Program-made: the position numbers and the translations under genes
Part shown: piece by piece, positions 51,007 to 58,868 of the stretch
Layout of the letters: each line of letters begins with the position of its first letter
Position numbering within the stretch: the stretch's first letter is position 1
Notes under the pieces: generated by a model
What the model was told of the DNA's origin: nothing
What the model saw: the letters and a program-made list of their open reading frames with translations, nothing else
The model's database searches: none
Source of the DNA: Magnimaribacter mokuoloeensis
GTDB taxonomy: Bacteria; Pseudomonadota; Gammaproteobacteria; Magnimaribacterales; Magnimaribacteraceae
Assembly (NCBI GenBank): GCA_041860225.1
Contig: CP151794.1
Span: 1,240,001-1,304,000, forward strand
Direction: 5' to 3'
DNA: 64,000 nucleotides

Positions 51007-51510
51007 ATGCCCTTGTTAAAAATTTTAATATTTCCTGATCCTCGATTAAGGACTGTGGCCAAGGCCGTAGAAAAAGTTGATGATTCACTTAAAAAGCTAA
51101 CAGAAGATATGTTAGAAACTATGTATGAAGGTTCAGGAATTGGGCTAGCCGCTACTCAAGTGGATGTTCATAAAAGAGTTATAGTAGTTGATATAAGCGA
51201 AAAGAAAGATGAACCCTTGGTGCTTATTAATCCAGTGCTCAACAAAGTGATTGATCCAGAGCTGAAGACATATTCAGAAGGGTGCCTTTCCGTTCCGGGC
51301 TTTTACGAAGAGCTTGAAAGACCTTCAGAAATAGAAATATCTTTCCAAGATGTTAACGGTCAAGATCATACGTTAATTGCTAATGGGCTTTTATCTGTTG
51401 TGGTTCAACATGAGATGGATCATCTTGAAGGTAAAATGATGGTGGATTCGATTTCAAATGTTAAAAGAGAAATGATTAGAAAAAAACTATCCAAGGCAAA
51501 AGGCAACTAG
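51007..51510 (+). CDS. def: Peptide deformylase
   Basis: 167 residues, Fe(II)/Zn enzyme removing the N-formyl group from new proteins. The three motifs are exact: GIGLAATQVDV, EGCLSVPGFYE and QHEMDHLEGKMM (metal ligands Cys, His, His). A TATACT at 50981-50986 could be its -10. fmt follows 3 nt later, the universal def-fmt pair. Confidence 0.97.
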   Translation: MPLLKILIFPDPRLRTVAKAVEKVDDSLKKLTEDMLETMYEGSGIGLAATQVDVHKRVIVVDISEKKDEPLVLINPVLNKVIDPELKTYSEGCLSVPGFYEELERPSEIEISFQDVNGQDHTLIANGLLSVVVQHEMDHLEGKMMVDSISNVKREMIRKKLSKAKGN

Positions 51511-51513
51511 TCT

Positions 51514-52464
51514 ATGAAAATTGTTTTTGCAGGAACACCTGACTTTGCTAAGCAACATTTAGAGATGGTACTAGACTCAAAGCATAATATTGTAGGCGTC
51601 TTAACCCAACCAGACAGAAAATCTGGCAGAGGTAAAAAAATACAATCAAGTGCTGTCAAAGAATTAGCTTTAAAAAAAGGATTACCGGTCATGCAGCCGG
51701 AGGTATTAAAAAATGACAAAACGGTAGAAACGTTAACAGATCTAAACCCCGACATAATCTTGGTTGTTGCCTACGGCCTTTTAGTCCCTACCGACATACT
51801 TAATATTCCAAAACTCGGCTGTATCAACGTACATGCTTCTTTATTACCAAGGTGGAGGGGCGCCTCTCCAATGGAATATGCTATTCTCAATGGGGATAAA
51901 GAAATTGGGGTTAGCTACATGAAGATGTCTGAAGGACTAGATGAAGGCCCTGTTTACGAAATGCATGCTACAGATTTAAAAGAAAATGATGATTTAAAAT
52001 CTGCTGAAGAAAAATTAATTAGCCTTAGTAGAGATAATTTAAATATCTTTTTAGATAACTTAGAGGAAGGCAATGCAAAACATTTTGCACAAGATCATCA
52101 AAAGGCTTCGCTTGCCCCCAAAATAGTAAAGGATTTACTACAAATAGACTGGGCTCAGGAAACTGCCGAAACCATTGTGAAGAAAATTAATGCCTTAGGT
52201 TCAAAATACGGTACATACACTTATTTAGGCGATAAAAGAATCAAGATTTTGAAAGCTAAGGTAAATCTATCAAAATTAGATAAAGGACCAGGATATATCG
52301 AACCTTCAAAAGAGAATATGGTTGTTCAATGCGCCAAAAATTCTTCAATTTGTATAGATGTAATTCAAATGCAGGGTAAAAATAGAGTTTCGGGTCAAGA
52401 GTTTGTTTCCGGATATGAAGACCTCATAAGAGAGCACAAATTTTTTAACGTTGCTGTTCGATAA
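51514..52464 (+). CDS. fmt: Methionyl-tRNA formyltransferase
   Basis: 316 residues. Formylates initiator Met-tRNA. MKIVFAGTPDFAKQHLEMVL, LTQPDRKSGRGKKIQ, VVAYGLLVPTDIL, the catalytic block GCINVHASLLPRWRGASP (Asn, His) and SYMKMSEGLDEGPVY are present, followed by the small C-terminal domain. In most gammaproteobacteria rsmB (16S rRNA m5C967 methyltransferase) comes next; here trkA follows after 58 nt. Confidence 0.96.
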   Translation: MKIVFAGTPDFAKQHLEMVLDSKHNIVGVLTQPDRKSGRGKKIQSSAVKELALKKGLPVMQPEVLKNDKTVETLTDLNPDIILVVAYGLLVPTDILNIPKLGCINVHASLLPRWRGASPMEYAILNGDKEIGVSYMKMSEGLDEGPVYEMHATDLKENDDLKSAEEKLISLSRDNLNIFLDNLEEGNAKHFAQDHQKASLAPKIVKDLLQIDWAQETAETIVKKINALGSKYGTYTYLGDKRIKILKAKVNLSKLDKGPGYIEPSKENMVVQCAKNSSICIDVIQMQGKNRVSGQEFVSGYEDLIREHKFFNVAVR

Positions 52465-52489
52465 TTATTTTCTATTCAAAAAATAAGAC

Positions 52490-52495
52490 TATAAT
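52490..52495 (+). promoter_or_regulatory. -10 box for trkA
   Basis: TATAAT in the 58-nt gap between fmt and trkA, 27 nt before the GTG start. It suggests trkA-trkH have a separate promoter. No clear -35. Confidence 0.45.
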
Positions 52496-52522
52496 CTGTG
52501 AAAAGTTGTCTTACATAAACTT

Positions 52523-53890
52523 GTGAAAATAGTCATTTTGGGGGCCGGAGCTGTAGGTAGTACGCTCGCTAATCTTTTGTCACAAGAAAATGATCTCACA
52601 ATAGTAGATAACGACCCCGTAAAATTACATAAACTTGAGGAAGAAGCAGATATAAGGACCATTCTTGGTGGATCGTCTTTTCCTAATATTCTGGTAAATG
52701 CTGGCATCAAAGATGCTGACATGGTGGTGGCCGTTACAGGTAGTGATGAAACTAACCTTGTGTCTTGCATGATTGCCAAGGTATTGAATGAGTCTGTAAA
52801 AACCATAGCCAGGGTAAGAGAGATTTCCTATCTTAAGGGCAAAACAAAAGAGGCTATGGAATCTGGACAGATACCTGTAGATGTTCACATAAGTCCTGAA
52901 CAGTTAATAACTGATCACATAGAAGGTCTAATAGAGGTGCCTGGTTCTTTACAAGTTATGGAGTTTGGCCAAGGTCAATTAAATCTTGTGGCGGTAAAAG
53001 CCGTTGATGGTGGACCTATGATAGGTCATGAAATTGGAGACCTGAAAAAACACATGCCTAAAGTAGACTCTAGAGTCGCAGCTATCTATAGAGATGGAGG
53101 GTCAATAGTGCCTACAGGACAAACTACCATTAGGGCTGGGGATGAAGTTTTTTTCATATCAAAAAAAGGAGAAGCTTCTAAGGTTGTGAATGAAATGAGA
53201 AAAAAAGAGGAGCCCTACAAAAATATCATAATTGCTGGTGGAGGAAAGATTGGAAGTAGATTGGCTAAAAGAATTGAATCTAATCACAGAGTTAAAATAA
53301 TTGAAACAGATCATGAAAGAGCTAAAAGACTGTCTGAAAAATTAGAGCAGACCATTGTTCTTGAAGGCAATGTTTGTGATAAACACTTGCTACATGAAGA
53401 AAATATTGAGGGAACGGATATTTTTGCAGCTGTAACAAATGACGACGAAGCAAATGTGATGTCATGTTTGCTTGCAAAAGATATGGGAGCTCACAAAGCA
53501 GTAGCTCTTATAAATAATCCGGCATATGTAGATTTAGTTCAAGACAAAGGTATTGATATAGCAATCGCTCCTTCACAGATAACAATAGGAACTTTTTTGG
53601 CCGAAATTGAAGGCATAGATGTTGTTAAAGTGCATTCTTTAAGAAGAGGCGCTGCAGAAGCAATTGAAGCAGTAGCTAAAAATTCTCCCACTGGCAAAGA
53701 AAGTAGTATTGGTAAAGAGTTAGGAGAGATATCTCTTCCAGAGGGTGCCACGATAGGTGCTTTAATTAGAGACAATAAAGGTAAGATAGCGCATGATCAC
53801 GTACATTTAAGGGAGAACGATCATGTTATAGTATTTTTAACTGATAAAAAGGCAATTAAGCAAGTTAAAGAAACCTTTTCGCCAGGATAA
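52523..53890 (+). CDS. trkA: Trk potassium uptake regulatory subunit TrkA
   Basis: 455 residues, peripheral NAD-binding gating ring of the Trk K+ channel. Two RCK repeats: KIVILGAGAVGSTLANLLS and NIIIAGGGKIGSRLAKRIE are the two Rossmann motifs, each followed by a TrkA-C domain. Start is GTG 52523, as no in-frame ATG precedes the Rossmann motif; the ribosome site is weak. trkH begins 2 nt after its stop. Confidence 0.97.
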   Translation: MKIVILGAGAVGSTLANLLSQENDLTIVDNDPVKLHKLEEEADIRTILGGSSFPNILVNAGIKDADMVVAVTGSDETNLVSCMIAKVLNESVKTIARVREISYLKGKTKEAMESGQIPVDVHISPEQLITDHIEGLIEVPGSLQVMEFGQGQLNLVAVKAVDGGPMIGHEIGDLKKHMPKVDSRVAAIYRDGGSIVPTGQTTIRAGDEVFFISKKGEASKVVNEMRKKEEPYKNIIIAGGGKIGSRLAKRIESNHRVKIIETDHERAKRLSEKLEQTIVLEGNVCDKHLLHEENIEGTDIFAAVTNDDEANVMSCLLAKDMGAHKAVALINNPAYVDLVQDKGIDIAIAPSQITIGTFLAEIEGIDVVKVHSLRRGAAEAIEAVAKNSPTGKESSIGKELGEISLPEGATIGALIRDNKGKIAHDHVHLRENDHVIVFLTDKKAIKQVKETFSPG

Positions 53891-53892
53891 TA

Positions 53893-55341
53893 ATGAAATT
53901 CCCATACACGACCAGGATCCTGGGCACTTTGTTAATGTTATTTAGCTTTGCACAGATTTTTCCTGGTTTTTTAGCTTACTTTTTTGAAGAAAGAGATTTT
54001 GTTTACAACTTCATAGTTACAGGATTTGTAACCTTTCTAATAGGCTGTTTCCTTTTTTTCTTGGCTTCAGAAAAAAACGGAGACTTAAGAACAAAAGACG
54101 GTTTCATTATAACTATATTTTTCTGGACCGTTTTGGGTTTTTTTGGATCAATACCATTCTATTTAGCGGAGTTAGAAGGAGTTAGCTACATAGATTCTCT
54201 CTTTGAATCTATATCTGGCCTTACAACAACAGGTGCAACTGTGCTGGTGGGATTAGATGATATGCCCAAATCTTTATTATTCTACAGGCAGTTATTGCAG
54301 TGGTTGGGGGGAATGGGCATTATCGTGCTGGCTGTGGCAGTTCTTCCATTGCTTGGGGTGGGGGGAATGCAACTATACAAAGCAGAAACGCCTGGTCCCT
54401 TAAAAGACTCTAAGTTAACTCCCAGAATTACAGAGACTGCAAAAGCATTGTGGTTTGTTTATCTGTCTATGACTATTTCTTGCTCTATCTTATATAAATA
54501 TTTTGGAATGTCTTGGTTCGATGCTGTTTGCCATGCTTTCTCAACTATCTCTATTGGTGGGTTTTCAACTCATGATGACAGTTTTGCATTCTTTTCGAAT
54601 AGTGGCCTTCGCTGGACTGCAATAATTTTTATGGTTATATCGGGAATTAATTTCGCACTGCACTATCTTGCTTGGACAAAGAAAAGACTTTTTCATTATT
54701 TTTATGATTCAGAAGTAAAGCTTTATCTGTCTTTGCTCACTAGCACTGCTCTTATTACCTACCTAACCCTTTATTTTAGCGAAAATATCTATGATGAAAT
54801 GGTTGTTGATAGTGTTTTTCAGGCGGTTTCTATAGGCACAACAACAGGTTTCTTGACTTCTAATTATTCGAACTGGCCTCTATTTGTTCCTATTATGCTT
54901 TTAATTGCTGCTTTTATAGGTGCATGTGCAGGATCTACTGGAGGTGGAATAAAAGTAATTCGAGCTTTAATTCTTATTAGACAGGGTTCAAGTGAGATAA
55001 CCAAGTTAATTCACCCCAATGCTGTTGTAACGATTAAATTTGGTAGGAAATCTCTAGATCCTAGAGTTTCTGAGTCTGTTTGGGGCTTTTTTGCTGTATA
55101 CGTTGCAACCTTTCTTATTATTCTAATGTTCTTACTTTCCCAAAGTAATGACTTCCTCACAGCCTTTTCAGCCGTTGGAGCTACTTTAAATAACCTCGGG
55201 CCGGGTCTTGGAGCTGTATCTGAGAACTATAAAGAAATAACAGACGGATCTAAGCTTGCTCTCTGTATAGCCATGTTGCTCGGAAGGCTAGAAATATTTA
55301 CTCTGCTTCTGCTTTTCACGCCTGCTTTCTGGAGGAATTAA
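53893..55341 (+). CDS. trkH: Trk potassium transporter membrane subunit TrkH
   Basis: 482 residues, K+ channel-like protein with four pore repeats. Selectivity segments visible: ESISGLTTTGATVLVG, HAFSTISIGGFSTHD, QAVSIGTTTGFLTSNY and SAVGATLNNLGPGLGAVS. Pairs with TrkA. Followed 7 nt later by the acyltransferase gene. Confidence 0.97.
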   Translation: MKFPYTTRILGTLLMLFSFAQIFPGFLAYFFEERDFVYNFIVTGFVTFLIGCFLFFLASEKNGDLRTKDGFIITIFFWTVLGFFGSIPFYLAELEGVSYIDSLFESISGLTTTGATVLVGLDDMPKSLLFYRQLLQWLGGMGIIVLAVAVLPLLGVGGMQLYKAETPGPLKDSKLTPRITETAKALWFVYLSMTISCSILYKYFGMSWFDAVCHAFSTISIGGFSTHDDSFAFFSNSGLRWTAIIFMVISGINFALHYLAWTKKRLFHYFYDSEVKLYLSLLTSTALITYLTLYFSENIYDEMVVDSVFQAVSIGTTTGFLTSNYSNWPLFVPIMLLIAAFIGACAGSTGGGIKVIRALILIRQGSSEITKLIHPNAVVTIKFGRKSLDPRVSESVWGFFAVYVATFLIILMFLLSQSNDFLTAFSAVGATLNNLGPGLGAVSENYKEITDGSKLALCIAMLLGRLEIFTLLLLFTPAFWRN

Positions 55342-55348
55342 GCAACAA

Positions 55349-56227
55349 ATGTCACTTTATGGGTTGTTTTATCGCATATTTTTAATAGCAACAGAGCTGA
55401 TACCATATAGAGCTCTTTACCAAATTGGAAAGTTAATGGGTTTGATTTTCTATTTAACGCCCAATAAACATAAAAGAATTTCTTTAGAAAATCTTAATTT
55501 GGTTTTCCCTGACCTGACTCGCAAAGAACTTAATAAACTTTTAAAAGAAAGTCTTTTTCATAGTTCTATGAACATCTTAGAAAGCGGGATGGTTTGGGGT
55601 TCAAAAAAATATATTAAAGATAAAAAATTTATTGAGGTTAGAAATTTTGACCTTATAAAAAACTCTATTTCACAAAATAAAGGTATTTTGTTATTCACGC
55701 CCCATTTAGGAAACATAGAAATCCTGATAAATTATTTAGGATCTAAGTTTGAAGCAATCATTCCTTACACTAAACCTAAAAGCAATACTCTAGATAGAGT
55801 AATTACAAAATCTAGGAATGATGCTGGTGTCAAAATGGTGCCCGCTGTTGCAAGCGGAATTCGCAAAATTCTTTCTGCCCTAAAAGAAAAAAAACTCATT
55901 GCAATTGCCTCTGATCAGGTTCCAAAAAAAGGTAATGGAAGTTTTTCAAAATTCTTTAACAAAGAGATTTATTCCATGACGCTTTTGCCTAAATTACAGG
56001 AGAAAACTGATTGTAAGGTTCACTTAATGTATTGTGAGAGGAAAAAAAATGCTTCAGGGTTTGTAATTCATTTTAAAGAAAGTATAGATTTAAAACAGGG
56101 GACTCAGGAGGGCATAGATAGAATGAATATCGAGTTTGAAAAATGTATAATGGAGCTGCCTGGACAGTATGCTTGGGAATATAAAAAATTTAAGCGGACT
56201 AGTCTTCAATCTATATATAAAAGGTAG
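55349..56227 (+). CDS. LpxL/HtrB-family lipid A acyltransferase
   Basis: 292 residues, inner-membrane late acyltransferase. The HX4E site is in LFTPHLGNIEILIN; ENLNLVFPDLTRKE, AIASDQVPKKGNGSFSKFF and GQYAWEYKKFKR are family blocks. Adds a secondary fatty acid to lipid A. An LpxL-type gene lies in the same neighbourhood near the Pseudomonas origin, between trkA and the GlyRS genes. LpxL or LpxM specificity cannot be told from sequence alone. Confidence 0.88.
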   Translation: MSLYGLFYRIFLIATELIPYRALYQIGKLMGLIFYLTPNKHKRISLENLNLVFPDLTRKELNKLLKESLFHSSMNILESGMVWGSKKYIKDKKFIEVRNFDLIKNSISQNKGILLFTPHLGNIEILINYLGSKFEAIIPYTKPKSNTLDRVITKSRNDAGVKMVPAVASGIRKILSALKEKKLIAIASDQVPKKGNGSFSKFFNKEIYSMTLLPKLQEKTDCKVHLMYCERKKNASGFVIHFKESIDLKQGTQEGIDRMNIEFEKCIMELPGQYAWEYKKFKRTSLQSIYKR

Positions 56228-56236
56228 TTTAATAAT

Positions 56237-56250
56237 AGTAAGCACTTACT
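56237..56250. promoter_or_regulatory. Inverted repeat before the GlyRS gene
   Basis: AGTAAG (56237-56242), CA, CTTACT (56245-56250): a perfect 6-bp dyad 6 nt before the ATG, in the place where a Shine-Dalgarno would be. No ribosome site is visible. Could be an operator or chance. Confidence 0.35.
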
Positions 56251-56256
56251 AACAAT

Positions 56257-57618
56257 ATGAATAATCATACAATGGAAGATCTTGTATCGCTGTGCAAAAG
56301 GCGCGGTTTTATATTTCAATCTAATGAGATCTACGGAGGTCTTCAGGGGCTATATGATTATGGGCCTCTAGGTGTTGAACTCAAAAATAATTTAAAAAGA
56401 GCTTGGTGGAAGTCCATGATATACGATAGAGATGATATCGAAGGTATAGATTCTTCAATTCTAACCAATCCGTTAGTCCTGAAATACTCTGGTCATGAAG
56501 ATACATTTTCTGATCCATTGCTGGACTGTAGAAGTTGTAAATCCAGATGGCGGGCAGATCATGTTGAAGATGGCAAATGTCTAGGGTGTGGTTCAGAAGA
56601 TTTAACTGAACCGAGGCCCTTTAATTTGATGTTCAAAACCAATGTTGGACCAGTAGAAGATGACAATTCATTTGCATACCTCAGACCAGAAACAGCTCAA
56701 AATATTTTTACCAATTTCAAAAATGTTCTTGATTCTACACCCCACCCTCTTCCATTTGGTATTGCACAGATGGGTAAGGCGTTTAGAAACGAAATAACAC
56801 CTAGAAACTTCATATTCAGGGTCAGGGAGTTTGAACAAATGGAGCTGGAGTTTTTTGTAAAGCCGGGAGAGGACGAAGAATGGCACAAAAGGTGGACTGA
56901 TCTAAGGCTTGACTGGTGGCAAGAACAAGGCATTGACAAAGAAAAGTTAGAAATCTATCACGTTCCTGGAGATGAACTTGCACATTACTCTAAAGCCACC
57001 GTGGATATAATGTATAAATACCCACATGGATTAGAAGAGTTAGAAGGCATAGCCAATAGAACAGATTTTGATCTTGGATCGCATACGAAAGGACAAAAAG
57101 ATCTAAACATAAATGCCATAGTAGAAAAAAATACACAATCTAATGCCAAACTAGCTGTGCAAGACTTAGTTACCAAAGAGTGGATAGTTCCTTATGTAAT
57201 TGAGCCTTCTGCAGGCGTAGATAGAGGGTTTTTGGCTATTTTAAATGAAGCATATAAGGTTGAAGACCTAGAGGGAGATAAAAAAAGGATAGTTTTAAAT
57301 CTTAAACCGCATCTAGCACCAATAAAATTAGCTGTAATTCCCCTAAAAAGAAATGATCAAGCGATAGTTAACGCATCTAGAGAACTTAAAAGTAAACTGC
57401 AAAAAGCTGTTACAGGAAGAGTATTGCTAGAAAATACGGGTAATATCGGTAAAAGTTATCGAAAACACGATGAAATTGGTACACCTGCATGTATCACCGT
57501 CGATTTCCAGAGTATAGAAGATAATACGTATACTGTTAGAGATAGAGATACAATGAATCAAGAAAGGGTGCATTTAGAAGATATTAAACTCTTTTTAGCT
57601 CAAAAGTATAATATTTAA
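56257..57618 (+). CDS. Glycyl-tRNA synthetase, single-chain (alpha2) type
   Basis: 453 residues, class II synthetase of the eukaryote/archaea/Gram-positive type, not the GlyQ/GlyS tetramer usual in Gammaproteobacteria. LCKRRGFIFQSNEIYGGLQG, GLYDYGPLGVELKNNLK, the zinc site (Cys91, Cys94, Cys108, Cys111), FNLMFKTNVGP, motif 2 GKAFRNEITPRNFIFRVREF, motif 3 VIEPSAGVDRGFLAIL, and a C-terminal anticodon-binding domain (LAPIKLAVIPL...GTPACITVDF). It occupies exactly the slot of glyQS between an lpxL-like gene and gmhB. Confidence 0.96.
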   Translation: MNNHTMEDLVSLCKRRGFIFQSNEIYGGLQGLYDYGPLGVELKNNLKRAWWKSMIYDRDDIEGIDSSILTNPLVLKYSGHEDTFSDPLLDCRSCKSRWRADHVEDGKCLGCGSEDLTEPRPFNLMFKTNVGPVEDDNSFAYLRPETAQNIFTNFKNVLDSTPHPLPFGIAQMGKAFRNEITPRNFIFRVREFEQMELEFFVKPGEDEEWHKRWTDLRLDWWQEQGIDKEKLEIYHVPGDELAHYSKATVDIMYKYPHGLEELEGIANRTDFDLGSHTKGQKDLNINAIVEKNTQSNAKLAVQDLVTKEWIVPYVIEPSAGVDRGFLAILNEAYKVEDLEGDKKRIVLNLKPHLAPIKLAVIPLKRNDQAIVNASRELKSKLQKAVTGRVLLENTGNIGKSYRKHDEIGTPACITVDFQSIEDNTYTVRDRDTMNQERVHLEDIKLFLAQKYNI

Positions 57619-57624
57619 GAGATA

Positions 57625-58182
57625 ATGGCAGAATTTATTGTCTTAGATAGAGATGGTGTCATAAATGTTGACCTTATGACATATGTTACTAAACCTGAAG
57701 ACTTTAAGCCTATCAAGGGCAGCTTAGAAGCCATAGCGCTACTTAATCAAAAAGGGTACAAAATAGCTATAGCTACTAACCAGGCATGTATAGAGAAAGA
57801 AATAATTACAGATCTTGAGTTGAAAGCCATACACAACCATATGGTTGCACTTTTAAATGAAGTTGGTGGAAAGATAGAATATATTGCATACTGTCCTCAC
57901 GCTCCAGAAAGTTTGTGTAAATGCAGAAAACCAGAAACTGGTCTTTTGTTAGAGATTGAAAGTAATTTAGGGATTGATTTAAAGGGTAAATATTTTATAG
58001 GAGATAAAGAGTCTGATGTCTTGGCAGGCAGAAATCACGGATGCGTTCCTCTTTTAATTAAGACAGGTGGATATGGAGAGAAGGTGATTGGGACACCTAA
58101 TAGCCCTCCCGCAGAGCATTGCTTTGATAGTTTGTTAGATGCTGCACAATACATAACAAATAACAAAAGTGGCTATTCTTAG
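57625..58182 (+). CDS. gmhB: D-glycero-beta-D-manno-heptose 1,7-bisphosphate 7-phosphatase
   Basis: 185 residues, HAD phosphatase of LPS heptose synthesis. Motif I VLDRDGVINVD, AIATNQACIEKE, the zinc loop CPHAPESLCKCRKP with the expected Cys/His ligands, and YFIGDKESDVLAGRNHGC. Starts 6 nt after GlyRS and overlaps the next gene by 14 nt. Same neighbour order as near the Pseudomonas origin. Confidence 0.93.
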   Translation: MAEFIVLDRDGVINVDLMTYVTKPEDFKPIKGSLEAIALLNQKGYKIAIATNQACIEKEIITDLELKAIHNHMVALLNEVGGKIEYIAYCPHAPESLCKCRKPETGLLLEIESNLGIDLKGKYFIGDKESDVLAGRNHGCVPLLIKTGGYGEKVIGTPNSPPAEHCFDSLLDAAQYITNNKSGYS

Positions 58183-58867
58183 GTCAACTATATTTTATTT
58201 TGGCTATTTAGGCTCTGGATTCTTAGCAAGCATAATGGCCTGCCTCATAGGACCATTCATTGGTCTTGAAAAAAGACTCAAACTTTTTGCGCTATGGCCA
58301 AAATTTACAAACTGGTATTTGCACTTAACTTGTGGAATTAAAGTGAACGTCACAGGACAAGAGAACTTACCAAACAGCCCTTGCGTTATAGTCTCAAATC
58401 ATCAAGGACAATGGGAAACATTTTCCATGCAATATTTGTTTCATCCAGTTTGTACTTTATTGAAAAAAGAACTTTTATATATTCCGCTTTGGGGTTGGGC
58501 CATGAAAATGCTTCATCCCATCGCTATAAATAGAGGCAAACCAAAAGAGGCAATAGTTCAAACTCTGGAAGAAGGGTCAAACCGACTTGAAAGAGGATTG
58601 TATGTTCTCTTGTTTCCCGAGGGAACTAGAGTAAAGGCGGGAAGGGTTGGTAAATATGCCAGAAGCGGATTCGAGCTTGCAAAGAGAAACAATGTGAAAA
58701 TCTTGCCGCTATGTCATAACTCGGGAGATTGCTGGCCAGCGCATAAATTTATTAAAAAATCAGGCACTATTAATCTTCATATTGGAGAGCCTTTTTTTGT
58801 GGAGGACTCTAAAGAGTCAGCTGAACAAGTTCAGCAGTGGGTAGAAAAGAAACTTAATACAAGCTAG
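58169..58867 (+). CDS. plsC: 1-acyl-sn-glycerol-3-phosphate acyltransferase
   Basis: 232 residues, membrane acyltransferase making phosphatidic acid. HX4D/E-type site NHQGQWETFSM (Glu in place of the usual Asp), AINRGKPKEAI, FPEGTRVKAG, and ILPLCHNSGDCW. GTG start at 58169 lies inside gmhB. One N-terminal membrane span. Convergent with gyrB; the stop codons are 1 nt apart, so no intergenic terminator can be present. Confidence 0.92.
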   Translation: MAILRSTIFYFGYLGSGFLASIMACLIGPFIGLEKRLKLFALWPKFTNWYLHLTCGIKVNVTGQENLPNSPCVIVSNHQGQWETFSMQYLFHPVCTLLKKELLYIPLWGWAMKMLHPIAINRGKPKEAIVQTLEEGSNRLERGLYVLLFPEGTRVKAGRVGKYARSGFELAKRNNVKILPLCHNSGDCWPAHKFIKKSGTINLHIGEPFFVEDSKESAEQVQQWVEKKLNTS

Positions 58868-58868
58868 T

